A DNA stretch of 64,000 nucleotides from contig NW_015971557.1 in the NCBI RefSeq assembly GCF_000182565.1, positions 1 to 64,000 of the forward strand. Direction: 5' to 3'. The stretch is from Spizellomyces punctatus DAOM BR117. Lineage: Eukaryota > Chytridiomycota > Chytridiomycetes > Spizellomycetales > Spizellomycetaceae. Position numbers and translations under genes: made by a program. Below the pieces are notes generated by a model, which was given only the letters and a program-made list of their open reading frames with translations, searched no databases and was not told the DNA's origin. This document shows, piece after piece, positions 44,840 through 57,751 of this stretch (positions within the stretch are counted from its first letter, which is position 1; every line of letters begins with the position of its first letter).

Positions 44840-45711
44840 AACTGTTGGCGGAAATGGGGGGAAGAAAAGATGGGCGAAAATGTAAACAGATCTTGGAGGG
44901 CGTGACGCAATGATGTCACGTGCGTATATCGATTGCCCGATTATCTAATGCGCGATATGGTCGCTTACCTGTTGATGGACGATGAATTGCTTTCTTTTAT
45001 GGTTTGGTTCCTACGAGTGTTTGTAAATGGACACTAGTGTTGGTGTGGTTTAGAACACGCCTCGTTGACTGGAGATGTCTGCGTCTCTAACATGTCAGTA
45101 GCTACGGATGGTTAATGCTAGAAAAAGGGAAATATGCCGTATCGTGGGTCTGCAAAACCCAAATCCTATTATAAGTAATAATTCACAGTGCTACATCGTG
45201 CATATCGATGTGAGATTGGGAATGACTTGCTGATATTTATTGTTCGTTGATGATCGGGCGCAGGAGCATATTGCATGTAATTTTGGTTGTGGTAACCGTC
45301 AAATCGAACGACCTGAACAGCGCCCATACAGCGTCCGTTGCCCTCCAGCTCTTCTCTCTTTACTGTCATTCCCTTTCCTTTCTCCCTCTCTCGAGGTGGG
45401 CCACACGGTCGTTGTGTGTCCGACCTGAGTGAATGGCTTATGGAGATTTCTGGCAGTATATGCAGCGGTGAATGAAGCCTGTCTGGGTATACCAACGCTG
45501 ACGGCTTGGGTGATAAAATGATGGTGGACAGGAACTCTCAATAAAGGGACAGTTTGCTTTTGGAAGCAGAGGTTCGAGCCTGCCAGTATTAGGGACAGTT
45601 GCAAACATCGATTACAGGTGTTTGATACTATGGGCAATGCTGCTATCTGAGCGGTCCATCTTGTGGCACATTCCCCAAAGGAAAGAGCTTTGGAGAATTT
45701 TCTTACATCAT
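44840..45711. other. Intergenic
   Basis: 870 bp with two overlapping minus-strand frames (108 and 140 codons, one running into the 3' end of the acyltransferase region) and short plus-strand frames. No domain recognised and no gene called. Confidence 0.4.
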
Positions 45712-47396
45712 CTAAATCCATTCGGTCGACTGTCTTATGACACTATGCAAAACCTCCTTCAGCTTAAATAAAAATCTCTTGGCTTCTAGGTCGTCGCCGA
45801 GCACTCTTTCTCTATACACAACCGTGACTCTCATCTTTCCCCGCACTGTAGCAAGGACAATTGTGTAAGGACCCCAAAACGGATGCGCCGTTTGCGCACC
45901 ACCAGCGCTCTCTACCTCCCATTGGGTCGCTGCTGATTCAGACGAGCTGCCCAGCTGAATCTTGTCGCCGTGGGCACGTTCAAAGTGGATGCGGCCCAGG
46001 TTGGAGATTGTCACGGAAGCCTGTAACGTATTCTCACTTGTGTGAAACGCATTGTAGTCGGGCACTAGGTCCATTGTTGCAATGATTCTCAGCGCCCACC
46101 AAGCCCAGCCAATGCGCAACTTTCGAACGCTGGTTCTAGCCATCTCCCAGAAATGCTTCACGGGAACTTGCTCGGTGGGATCTTGGAGAACGAGGTCGGT
46201 ATGACAGCCGCTTGCGAAATTACCCATTATCGTATTTGGAACGGGTGGATTACAGCTTGGGCGCAGGCATATAGTGTGGTTCGTGCGGATGGTGATGGGT
46301 GGTTTCCCGTAACATGACGTTGGTGAGGAGACGCGGGCGCACGCCAGAGTGCATGCTGCTGTAATGGTCGCATGTAAGCTTGTCTTGCGACGTTTACACA
46401 TGTCGCTATTAGGCGACAAGAAAAGAAATTTCGTTAATGTTGACTGATTGAACGTAAACATAACAGAGTCTCGTCCCAAACCTCAACGACTGCATGTCCA
46501 TCTCATTTAGCTCAAATTCCAGTACTCGACACTTTCCAGCATCGTGAATGTTATATTTCACATTATTCCCTCTCCAATAGCCCAATCCAAAAACACATCT
46601 TCCGATGACTGATATCCGTTTGGCCAGCTCGAGTAGGCTCACATACAGCAAGAATACAATCGAGAGGCCAGTTGCCGGCGCAAGTTTACGCAAAGAAGGG
46701 ATTAGTTCGGGACCTCCGAGACGCGCAGGTAGCGCTATTGTTGCGTCCTCAGAACTGCCATGGTGTAGATTGGTGACCAAAGTCTTGCAAAATTCGACAA
46801 GAGACTTGCCGTCGCCGATGACGTGGTGCATGGAAACAACAAGATCCACGGAGGGCGGTGAAGAAGGTAAGGCACCCATTTCACTTTCGTGGGGTAAGAT
46901 GACGGTTACCCGGAACAAAGGTGTCTTTGATACCTGCGCTAGTGGAAATGGTCAAGCGATTAAAAACGATCGTGTCCATCAAGGGGTGTTGGATTGCGAT
47001 GAGAGAATAAAAACATACCATATCGAATGGAGTATTGACTTCAAGCTCCACCCAGCTTCTGACCGCTTCATCCTCGCCTACATCATTCTCTCTTTGGACA
47101 ACCTTTATGACACCTTTCAAAGACAACTCGCCATTGTCCAATAATGCATATTTTGGCGTTGCTGAGGTAGCATCAAGCACCACAGTCCACAGACAGGCAT
47201 GCATCGCCAAACAAGCACAGAGCGCTCGATGCACGGCTGTTCCCCATACTTGCGGGTGGTATGAGGAGACTGTTGGCGATTGGGCAGCCGGAGGACGGAG
47301 ACGGATGCTTGCTGTTATGCAGTTGTGATACTCCAGGACAGAGGCGGCGACCAGGTAACGAACAACACCGTCGACAGGACGAACTAGTGTGGGCAT
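45712..47396 (-). CDS. Alcohol acetyltransferase-like / condensation-domain acyltransferase
   Basis: BAHD/condensation-superfamily enzyme similar to fungal AATase (Atf-type) proteins. It starts MPTLVRPVDGVVRYL. The first exon has VWGTAVHRALCACLAMHACLWTVV. An intron near 46921-47020 joins to PLFRVTVIL and the catalytic motif MHHVIGDGKSLVEFC (HHxxxDG), in which the second His is the general base. After LGGPELIPSL and a hydrophobic segment, a further intron leads to CKRRKTSLHATITAACTLA. The DFGWG motif of BAHD enzymes is not seen; the end has VTISNLGRIHF and HPFWGPYTIVLATVRGKMRVTVVYRERV. It probably uses an acyl-CoA donor. It is divergent from the Yvh1 gene with about 250 bp between starts. Confidence 0.75.
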
Positions 47397-47649
47397 GTTG
47401 GTGCCGTCCCGAACGAGCAACGCTTACGAGGAAGATCTGCAGAAAAACAATGCTGGAGGAAGGTTGCTGAGTAGTAATTTAGTTGATCGGGATGGGTTAC
47501 TTAATGATATCACGTGTTTTGCTGTGAATCCCCCGGCGATCTTCCTTCTGTCGAGGGTGAGTGCCTTTCCCACCCAAAATTACATTGAGGTCGTCATTAG
47601 ATCCTTACTGCAAACGCACAGGTCTCTCCAAAACTTCCACAACGTACAG

Positions 47650-49048
47650 ATGCCGTCAGACTGCTCGTCGGACCTCTCGCAAATTACGCCGAATCTCTTT
47701 TTGAGTGGGTGAGTGGGCGCCCATGTGTTTGTCGCGCCAATAGCAAACGTTGTGGGACTCGCCCCAGCATCCAAGCTTATGCACACTTGGCTCTTTAGCG
47801 TGGGGCCAGCGCAGAATCTGACATTGCTGAAGGAAAACTCTATTACACACATTCTTGGTATTGGCCTCCGACTTCAACCAAAATTCCCCAACGTAAGCTG
47901 TTGAACCCCGTTGGACCATGAAACATGCTGAGGCTGATTACGGGTTTTAGGAGGTTACATACAAGCATGTAAGCTTGGAGGATGACCCACAGGTGAATAT
48001 TATGCGATATTTCCCGGACACCTATCGGTAGGATTTGCGCTACCGAGATTTTCCTTTGCGATGAACCGTAAGTCGGACTAAATTCCATCTGTTTAGGTTT
48101 ATAGATGAGGCTGTAAAGGCCAATGGGCGTGTTCTAGTGCATTGGTATGAAACTTTTTTTGTCGGACAGCACTCTAAGCGTATTACTCACAAGACCATAT
48201 AGCGTTGCGGGGATTTCACGTTCGGCGACGATAGTGATCGCATACTTTATGAAAAGCGAAGGCATCGGTTTATATGAAGCCCAAATGAAAGTGAAGAGTA
48301 AGCGACGAATTATTCAGTAAGGCGTTCCTCCGTGGTTCTTTCTTTGAGTATTCGATCCGTCAGATCTAGACTGACCGTAACGGTTGGGCTTTTAGTCCGA
48401 ATTCGGGTTTCGTCAAGCAACTAAAACTGTTCGAGGCAATGCGGTGCGAACTCGACATGTCCCATCAACCATACCGACAGTTTCTAACGACCAAAACTGC
48501 ACAAGAGAAAACGGGGAAATTCCTCATGGATGACTCCGAGCACGCGAGCATATCAACTCTCGAAACGTCAACCAATTCGACCACAAGCTCACACCCCGAT
48601 CCATCTGACGATCGGAAGCCTACAAGCGCACGCCGTCTGAGATGCAAGAAGTGTCGTGCCGACCTTTTGTCTGATAAGCAGCTAGTTGAGCACGAATCCG
48701 GCGCCGGACAGGCTGCATTCGGATATCGCAAGCGTGCTATGACATTGACACCAACAGTCTCTCAGTGCGCATCGTACCATATCGAACCAGTGGAATGGAT
48801 AAAGGGTGTAAACGATGGAGAACTGGAAGGCAAAATTGTCTGTCCTAACCCAAAGTGTGAGGCGAAACTCGGAGCTTGGAGTTGGGCTGGTGGGTTATGG
48901 ACTTGTGACATCGCCCTGCTTCGTTTCTTGTGTCTCAATTATCATCACCTTTGTAGGAGCTCCTTGTTCGTGCGGAGCATGGGTAGCGCCATCGTTCAGC
49001 ATACATCGGAACAAAGTGGATGAATCATTCTCTGTGCCAGCAGAATGA
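47650..49048 (+). CDS. YVH1: Dual-specificity phosphatase Yvh1/DUSP12 with zinc-binding C-terminus
   Basis: Phosphatase needed for late 60S ribosome maturation (release of Mrt4 in yeast). It starts MPSDCSSDLSQITPNLFLSG. Exons then give LTLLKENSITHILGI, YKHVSLEDDPQVNI and FIDEAVKANGRVLVH. Joined to the next exon this makes the catalytic HCVAGISRSATIVIAYFM (H-C-x5-R-S). The helix ends PNSGFVKQLKLFEAM. The C-terminal zinc domain has CKKCRADLL, CASYHIEPVEWI, DGELEGKIVCPNPKCEAKLGAWSWAG, then PCSCGAWVAPSFSIHRNKVDE, all family hallmarks. At least six short introns. Complete and of normal length. Confidence 0.93.
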
Positions 49049-49508
49049 GAAACTTTGCGAGACATTTGTTTCCGCGGTGGTTTTCGAAACGACCGCAAAC
49101 GGCACCCATGATGCACCGTGTCACGCAATTCGCTTTGACAGACGGGTGGTTGAGAGGAAGACAATCCGCAGCCCACAGGATTTGCTGGCTTTTGACTGCA
49201 ACAACCGGCAGGAAGCAGTAAACCAGGAATTGATCACTGAAGGGCTTCCATGTAGGAATGGTATTGTTTGTACAAAATCCTGGACACCTGCTACGCTATA
49301 GTATAGATTTTATGGAGACCGAGACGCTGTCACACACCATTGTATAATAGGTCACAAAACATGCATGGGGCAGGACAATAATCAAAATATATATTAGAAA
49401 CATAGTGCGTTCATGCACGACATTATCAGCAAAGTCCATGATGCTCCGAGATGCTCTCACACACAAGTACAAGTACCTCAAGGAATCTAACCACAGCCAT
49501 GGCTTTGC
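49049..49508. other. Convergent 3' spacer
   Basis: Separates the 3' ends of the Yvh1 gene and the minus-strand mitochondrial-type gene. No gene seen. Confidence 0.5.
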
Positions 49509-50114
49509 TCAATTGCTCCTACTCCCCTCCTTGGCCCCTGTCATAAACAACGACTTGAACCACCGCAAAGGCGGTGACAACTCATCCGTCTGTAAGGGTT
49601 CCATTCCCAACTTTGAGCTAGGCACGACCCCATCCACCAATTGGACCGACCGCCCTGGCTTTGCAGAATTCTCAGCCTCGGCCACTGTTCGAACAACCCC
49701 ATGTATTTTCAACAATTTCTGCACTAACAGACTCTTTTCGACTAACACCTGATCTGTCTGCATACGAGCCCTCGTCTCCGAGTCTGGCATTTTCAGCGGG
49801 TCTTTGGCATCTGCATATCCCTTCGCCCTCAAGTACTCCTCCAAATCTTTGTACGCTCGGTTCAGTTCAGGTATAGAAGCCACAACGGAAAGGAATGCGG
49901 CTCTGTAGTCGGGGTTGGTGCGGAGCAGGTGGGTTACGGCTTTGGGGTCTGTGTACCGAATTTCAATTTTTTGACCAGGACTTTTATGAGCGGGTTTTGA
50001 AGTGGTTGTGCGGTGTAAAGGGCGGAACGGGGTTAGGAGGGGTAGGCGACGTATGGTAACGGAGTTACGAGGGAGGTGGTAAGTAGCTCGCCATGCAGGT
50101 GGTCTGGAAGCCAT
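49509..50114 (-). CDS. Small protein with mitochondrial presequence, unrecognised
   Basis: A single exon of 201 residues starting MASRPPAWRATYHLPRNSV. The first 55 residues are rich in Arg, Ser and Pro with no acidic residue, as in a mitochondrial targeting peptide. A mainly helical region follows (DPKAVTHLLRTNPDYRAAFLSV, IPELNRAYKDLEEYLRAKGYADAKDPLKM) and a short hydrophobic stretch RWFKSLFM near the end. No domain is recognised. A longer start at 50159 (MRPGNLVKISAAHII) is in frame. It could be a mitoribosome- or respiratory-assembly-associated protein, but nothing in the sequence decides this. Confidence 0.65.
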   Translation of the reverse strand: MASRPPAWRATYHLPRNSVTIRRLPLLTPFRPLHRTTTSKPAHKSPGQKIEIRYTDPKAVTHLLRTNPDYRAAFLSVVASIPELNRAYKDLEEYLRAKGYADAKDPLKMPDSETRARMQTDQVLVEKSLLVQKLLKIHGVVRTVAEAENSAKPGRSVQLVDGVVPSSKLGMEPLQTDELSPPLRWFKSLFMTGAKEGSRSN

Positions 50115-50288
50115 AATAATGTGTGCTGCCGAAATCTTGACGAGGTTACCTGGTCTCAAACTTGTAAGTGAAAGCCGACCTTGTCCACGTGCCAGTTTCT
50201 CGTAATCATGTTATAAGCAATCTGGCATCCTGTTTAACATATCGTTCGTTGAAGCACTCCAAGGCCAACGGCTATCAGATGTTGAACG

Positions 50289-53200
50289 ATGGTATACATT
50301 AACCATCCGCCCACACCGACTACTGAACGACCCCGCACATCACGGGCACGTTCCGCAAACCAGCGACCCCCGCGCCCCCGCATCACCTCCGCACCACCCA
50401 CTAGATCGACTCCGGTGACCATCACCCATGCGATCCAATCTAGCCGCGCGACGTCAGGAAAATCTGTTCGAACAAGGCGCGATAGTGTGTTTAGTTCATG
50501 GACTTCTCGAGCGGGGAGTGCGCGGAGTGCGGGCGGGTGGTGGGAGGGTGAGGAGTGGGAAGACGGTCCGCTGGCTTGGGAGCCAAAAGTGAGAGATTTA
50601 CGGCCCAGTATTGGACAAAGTAGCAAAGAAGACGCTGACTTGGATACTTGTTAATTTAGTGCACATTTTTGGATGTCAGTGAAGCAAGGCGGGGTGCGTC
50701 CCTGCCCGATCTGGTGGGAGAACAAGATGCGTACATGTCCACAAAGCTTCGCGACCAAGACGAGCAAGGTGAATGATTGTTAAATCATGCACCGGTTGAA
50801 CCTCCAAATAACACAGACAACACAGACGAAACAACTACTCAAGTCCAAACCCTCCTAAATACTCGGCCGATCTCATCCAAACACGTCGTGAGTCATCTCA
50901 GCTCTTGCACATTCTGCAAGATATATCCTAATGGATAAGATCAGCGTATAGCACAGGACATTCGTCACTCTATACCCTCCACGCCCAATCCACCCGTCTC
51001 ACGACCACCTTCAAGTCGACCCCGAACGGGAAGAACGGCACCCCGCCATGAGAGTGTCAACCACCTCCTTCGAAAATCGATACATCCAGAGACGAACGTT
51101 GATGAGCAGTCCGTTCAACGTGAGGTAAATTGGCATATCGAAACAATGCTTTGGTGGTATTTCAACGAGAATGGGAAATACAAACAGGGCCTCTACTCCC
51201 TCCTACATATGGGCCGAATCCCACCGGACGCTAATGTCTCCAAATCGCTTATAAACAAAGCTCAAGAGAAACTGGATGGAACAGCGCATTTAGATATTCC
51301 CTTGTCATACGAGTCCTGTGTGAAGGTCGCACAACCGATGCCGGTTAAGGAGGTCATTGGCAAGGTGATTAGGAGGCTTTTTCTTTGGCATTTGTTTATC
51401 CTGACTCATTGTAGGATGTGCAGCCCCCAACAACGACACCAGACGATCGAGAAACAAAAAAGGAAGCTTATCCTACTACTGAGCCTCGACCTTCTAAAGT
51501 GTCTCTGGTACCTGGTACGCAATCATCAAGCATACATCTCCACTCTCCCTTGTCTAATTGTGAAACAGCAACTCTTCCCTTGCCGGACCCATTAAACGAG
51601 ATCCACTTTGTTATCCACAAGGGACGGACAATGCAGCGTACACCAGCCTACGAAAGATTCATACGAATTCTTACGTTGGATATCCGAACAGTTGAGATGG
51701 TTATTGAAAAGCTAGAGAGCCTCTGCCAAGAGTTTCATGGTATTTATCTTTTGCATTTAGGTGAGGATCAAACAGATGTTTGGGTAACAAGCAGGCTTCT
51801 CTAGTTCTTTGGGCAGAAGTCGGAGCAAAAAATCTGTGTGATTTGGCTGGGAGACCCGTCATCTGGCCCATAAAGAAAGAGGATTTGCTCAAAAGCTTTG
51901 TTAACCGGCAAGAGGTAAGGGCAGGGTACATACTATACGTGCCATATGAATATCCTACATGAGGAACTAACTGACTCTGTCCGAAAGGTAGAGTCGCTTC
52001 TCCGAAAGCCCGGCCAACGATACCGCGGGAGAAATGGGGAAGCTGCTGCCATTACTAAACTTCAATCATGGTGGAGAAGCATTCTATGCCGGTAAAACTG
52101 AAAAATACAAGTATTAATCGGCACAACGCATGCTGATCCTTCCTACAGGCGAGACTACATTGACCGTCTAGCCCATCTCAAAGCTGCCGCAACTTTGTGG
52201 TTTTATTGGAAGATGAAAATGAAGCGTCGAATGTTATTTCTGGACGGCCAGGTGCGTACAATCCATCTTCCATGCTCGAACGCAAATCTCATACCTTGAT
52301 AGAGGAAACTCCAATTACATTACGAACAGTGCGCCCAAAGGACCCAAATTCTGCACAAGAACTGGGCAACGCAATTCAAACACCAAAGACGGTATGCATA
52401 TAGTGACTTCTTCATCTATCGCATCCCCACCCCGCAATGTCTAATATACTCCCCTCTCATAGACTCGTCATCCATATTCCATCAACTTATTCGTCACCAT
52501 CTGGTCTTCATAATGCGGAAGTCGGGAGGTAAACGTCCAAAACGATATGCCATATGCACGATTTTTCACGATGAATTAGGATAGACTCCTTGATATGCAT
52601 GATGCGACTCTCGAAGTGGTGTACATTGCGCAGACGGATGATGCCAATGTTCTAGACGAGCTGTATAAATTGCTCCGTAAGTGTTTCCTCTTAGACGGCA
52701 ACCGATGCATTGAGGAGTCTACTAAGACAGCCGCTAGATTTATCCTTCTCCCCGTCCTCGAATGTGTTCTCTAGATTGCACATCATCGCACCGGAAGCTT
52801 CACATTTGTTTCAGCCGGGAAGTTCGGTGGCAGCCATGTTGGATGCGAGTCCAAAGGCATTGAAGCAACTGCGTACGGTGATGGAGGGAAAAAAGTGTTT
52901 TTTTGTTACGGGGCGAGTAGGGGATGCCGAGGTTAGGTTATCTGCGGTATGTGTACGAGTTCCTTTTGTTTTGGAGATCTCGTTTGATGGTTTCGCTTGC
53001 GGTAGGTCTTGAACGCACCAATTCTTTCCACAATCCCAGAACCCCATAAAGATCCCTTGCCCATCTCATCCCAATGGTCGTTTCTGAAATCCATCAACGT
53101 CCCTGTACCAGAAGGCCAAGGTTTGTGTCCCATTGAGAAGCACATTGTCAAAACACCATCTCACCCACTTGTATCCAGTGCTCGAGCCGAATAATCTCGG

Positions 53201-55231
53201 ACAGTGGTATGAGGCATTTCGAGAGCTCTTGGTGGAGAATCTTAGTGTGAAGCGGTGGCTCGTCATGTGTAATGGGCGGGAGGGAGTCGGAGTCATCGAT
53301 ACACTCACAATAGCGACACATATGGGCCTCCCGACAACGTTCAGCGAGGCATTGGAATCTATTGTCCAAGTACCCCGGCCCAAAGACTTTATCATCAACT
53401 TGTTATCGCATGGTGGAGTCGTCCATGCTGATGTTGGGAGGGGAAGGAGGACGGTCGTGCATTGTTTCGTAGAGCCAGATGGAGAAAGCAGGGTGCTAGG
53501 AATGGGAGACGAGGTATGTGATGCATTTAACAAAATGCCGTCTTCATGAAATAACTCGGACTACCCAGATTTTTGACGAATCCACCACGCACTTACTTAC
53601 ACTCTTCCCACCCCTGTCGCCACCGCCCGAAACAGCCGTATCCCATATCCTCCAAAACTGCCACGATGCTTCTCTCAACGGTTACATAACATTAACATTC
53701 AACACAAACGGTTCAACATGTCAATGTGTCTCAGTCACACCCTATTATACACGCGCCGCCGCGGTCTGCCAGACATGGCTCCTGAGTACCGGGACGAGGT
53801 TTGATGGGCGTGGAAAGTATCTGTTTAATGTTTCCATAGGGCGGAGTTTGCAGTTGGAATTTTTGAGAAAGGTGGTCTGGGTTGATGTGGTGCGTTTCGG
53901 CTGTCGTGCTTGCCTGCTTCGTACCAGTGCTAAAGTGACGGATATCCGCAGGAAGGTGTTGAACGCAAAGCGGGCGTAATAACCAAAGAACAAGATGAGA
54001 GGATGGGAATATGGACTGTATTGGAACATAATCTGTTGGCTAACATGTCTCGACCGGCGTTGATGGCATCATTGAGAGAGGGAGGCATTGCGTATGATTT
54101 CAAGGTATGATTCCATCTATTCTTGTATATTCTATCAGGTCTATGACTGATGCCTACCAGTGGAGACAAGGAACCCTTTTCCCCACTGTCGATACAACCC
54201 CCAGACTCGATTCTCTTCCCATGCTGTACGTGTGATAGTTTCTGCTGTGGCGGCCCGTAAACAGAGAATCTTACATTCGAATAGGTGCTCGGGACGATCC
54301 ATGAGCGATTGCCTTGAGCTGGTGTTACGCAATCTAGTGGTTGTAGGGAGACGGGTATCATCACAGAGATTGGCGGGGAGGGGGAATTTAATGGTACGTT
54401 GCCGATGTGTGAGACATGGGGTGAGTGTTTGCTTATGGTCACTTTTGCCTTTAGGACATTGCAGAGAAAGTAGGAAAAGAACTTGAAGTCGTTCGACAAG
54501 ATACACACCTACGTGGTCGCATCTCTCCTCCCCCTTCAACCGACCCGCTCTCTAACGCACCTCCCTTGTACGCAGCACATACCACTCCACCCCCCGCACC
54601 TCAAAGCCCTCTCGAACGCTATATATCCCATCTCGTTCCACTTCCCCCCATCCCACGCCCTCCAACACCGCCAATTCCGACCCCTCCCTCCCCCGAGCTC
54701 CTATCAAAATCAATCCCCTCACACGCCCTGCAACAAGAACACTCTGACTGGAACGCCGTCAGACCTGCCTCACCCGTCATGCCTGAGCGCCTAACCGACC
54801 CAACACGCATCCCACCAGGCATGTTATCCCCTCAAATGTATTTATCCGCCCTTGAAGACCAAATGCGGAAACGGGATCAAGCGAAGCGTGACGAAGAGGA
54901 GCGGGAGGCGCTCAAAAAGCTGCGAGAGAACTTACCTGAAAAAGTAGTTACGCCCGTCAAGACCCGGTTACGTGTGACGGATTTCATGGGCATGCGAAAA
55001 ACGCAGGAACGCAAAGTGGTTTCCATGGTGGATAAACGACATGTAGCTCAAGAGTTACCAGATTTTGATACACCCATTGATTTCGCATCCCGTCGGACAT
55101 CTGTTTCCGCACCCATAGATCGAAGATTGTCCATATCACAGCGACGAAGTTCTTTCCAATCCTCTTCGTTAGTCAAAGAAGAGTCACTGGTCATGCAAGT
55201 GTTGGCTGGGCTATTCAGTGAAACGGAATAA
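50289..55231 (+). CDS. IQCH-like flagellar protein with IQ motif and ATP-grasp-like region
   Basis: A long, intron-rich gene. Exon 1 encodes a basic, Pro/Ser-rich start (MVYINHPPTPTTERPRTS). Later exons give a helical part (EVNWHIETMLWWYFNENGKYKQGLY) and TPAYERFIRILTLDIRTVEMVIEKLESL. An IQ motif follows (ITKLQSWWRSILCR..DYIDRLAHLKAAATLW, about 52050-52200). The central part reads LVIHIPSTYSSPSGLHNAEVGR and LHIIAPEASHLF. LNAPILSTIPEP, SFLKSINVPVPEGQ and SVKRWLVMCNGREGVGV match the order seen in IQCH, whose family has an ATP-grasp-like fold. The C-terminus is Pro-rich, then a charged helix. IQCH is found in organisms with motile cilia and flagella. The exon chain was joined by eye and some junctions are uncertain. 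Confidence 0.6.
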
Positions 55232-56154
55232 TGTTATAGTAAATATGCATAGTAAATGTCCATTTGATGATACCCCGAATGTATACCCCTTTGATCCCTA
55301 AAAATGGAGTGCATACCCTTAACTAGCGATGGAGCACTCTTCTCAATCGTGTGTACGGCGATGATGGCCGATCGCAAACGGCGTACCGTAGATGGATGCA
55401 TAGCAATACAGGTAAGGAGCACATCTCAAGCTCCTAACACTGACAACACAGAATACTAATATATTCCAAGATAATTATTATTACAGTCGTGCTTGGATGG
55501 ATACTGTTCATACTGTCGCAGGTACGCGGATTCTCCGCTCTCGCCGTGCTTTACGTTTATAACACCGGTATCGCCTAGCTGTATCTCTCCTCTCGATGAC
55601 ATAAACGTAGTGACGTCGCCTTGTATGCATTCTGAGTTGGGGTAAGAAATCTGTAGACCACTTTGATGGAACGTTAAAGGTAACAGCTGTGAGTTGAACT
55701 AGGTGAGGATAGACGCGGCTCCGAGATGGTGCAGTTACCCAGGAAGAGGATATGCAATCGGTGCTATATATTGTCGAAAAATAAGAGTGGAACAGGTCGA
55801 TGCAATACAGTCTGGATCCTTACGAATACAGACGCCCTGCTCTCGTCCGTAGGAACGGAATTCCAAATAAGCGACTATATTCTTCCTAAGCATGGAATAC
55901 AAATCTACAAACTGGGTCGAATACAATAGAAAAGATGGACAGCAAATACGAAAATATAAATGTATATACCAGAAATAAAAATAAGCAGAGATACAATGTC
56001 GCGGTGTGTCTCTGTACAAAATGCAAAACTCTCGAGTATGCCCAACGTTAGATTGCACCATTAATCCAAGACCTCAGATCCACCCACAACCCTTTCCCAT
56101 CAATAAATGCCCATCCAATCTTCCACCACAAATAGGATTCTATATGCGTGAAAT
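55232..56154. other. Intergenic
   Basis: 920 bp, AT-rich, with short frames on both strands and no recognisable domain. Separates the 3' ends of two convergent genes. Confidence 0.5.
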
Positions 56155-56936
56155 CTACACCTCCGATTTGGTCTTCCACAACCCATCATTCAAAAAATGC
56201 ATCAAATCGACACCAACGCCTTTATTCACCCGTTTTCTAAAATACTAAAGTCAGTAATAACCAATCAAACACGGGATATTAGGGACAACTCACATATCGC
56301 TCGTCGACATCACCATTTTCCCGACCGCAAGCGCATGTTCCTTGCCTTCCGCCAAGATTGCTACCGGAGAATCAACGGGGAGGTCCACATCCATTCGGGC
56401 GCCGGCGGAAGTGAGACCTGGGCACATTATATTTGCCCCGCTGAGGACGAACTTGATCGCTCCGCGGTCCACCTGGACTGTTGGCATGATGTCTGGGTCT
56501 ATGGACAGTGTGAGACAGGTGGAACATATGAGGTGGATGATGACAATAACGTACATGTATGAAGGATATCTAAAAGGGGATAGTAAGGTCCGTCATGGTG
56601 GTTAAAAAACAATAGTCTCTCCCCAACCATAACGATATTTATTCTATCATGACTAAGAAAAAACACACACACATTAGCATACTTTTACACCAAAGCCATA
56701 GTGAAGTGTCGCTCACCATTTAACGAGTATGAGCGGCTCCTTTTTGGGCATGAGTTCCTCAATGTACGGGTTCAGCGATGGGTACTGCTCCAATATCGCT
56801 GCACGGATTCCGCGTTGAACAGACGATTTGACTTTGGATTTGCCAGAGACATCTTCTTTGGGTGTGAATCTGGTAATAGCAAACGTTAGTAGGGGTGAAG
56901 TAAGGGACGAATTCGGGTTGCTTACTTTTTAAACAT
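56155..56936 (-). CDS. MCTS1: MCTS1/Tma20, PUA-domain translation re-initiation factor
   Basis: Ribosome-binding factor that, with DENR/Tma22, recycles 40S subunits and supports re-initiation. A four-codon first exon (MFKK) is joined by an intron (about 56872-56929) to [24 protein letters not shown], then [25 protein letters not shown]. The next exons give [33 protein letters not shown], then [36 protein letters not shown], the PUA core. [20 protein letters not shown] follows and the last exon ends [23 protein letters not shown]. The order and length match the family (about 180 residues). Four or more short introns in a small gene. Confidence 0.95.
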
Positions 56937-57751
56937 GATGCCGGCAATGTTGCTTGTGGGGAATCCTTTCTGCAAGTCGGTCTTGAAAACGCTGGAGGAC
57001 TGTGCCACTCACTGACTGTGCCATCCAAAGTGTTCCAAAAAGCTTTTGAAAATAACGACGGACATGAATGCAGAATCCAATACAGGGCTACAGTAGCATT
57101 ACAACGATATATTGTACTTGAAGGGGTACGGACGCTTAGAATGTAGTCAAAAGACGCTACCGATATGTATTCACACAATACTTTGCTCCGTCGCCATGCG
57201 AGGACTGCTTGCTATATGGGGCCGGTTGTCACCTGGCGGTTGGGCACTCCAATGAGGGACGTTGCTTTATCGTCGGGGTGAGGCCCGGCGTGGCCCATGC
57301 TTCTTTGAGACCAAGCAATGCTTCCTTCCCAAGACGCATCCTCACAATACTTTACTCCCTCGCATGTTGTGCAGAGTCCATCTAATTTGGTGCTAGGCCG
57401 ACGTACTGAGGGCTACCAGTCGCAGCGTCACTGCACAATCAGCTGAATGAATTGAGATGTAGATCCTATGACACCATTCTTTTAGTGTTTTCTTGACATG
57501 CTCTCAAAAGATGCGCACCCGTTGCAAAGACCACTTTTTACGTTTCATTATCTCGCTTTTTGCACATGACGTGTGCTTTGCGCTGGCAAGTGCGCCGCGT
57601 TTTGTCCATGACGTGTTGTCGATTCTTGTGGAGGGCCCATCTGATGTAACCCGAGTATAAAAGGCGAACGGGGACAAAATAACTCCCCCATCTACCCAAC
57701 ACCATTGATAGTTTTTGATTTTTTATCGTTTGGTGATTGGGTATAAAAATA
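56937..57751. other. Divergent intergenic region
   Basis: Promoter region between MCTS1 (minus) and the GH15 gene (plus). A TATA box at 57656 serves the GH15 side. No gene seen. Confidence 0.5.
57656..57663 (+). promoter_or_regulatory. TATA box of the GH15 gene
   Basis: TATAAAAG about 95 bp upstream of the ATG at 57752. Confidence 0.5.
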
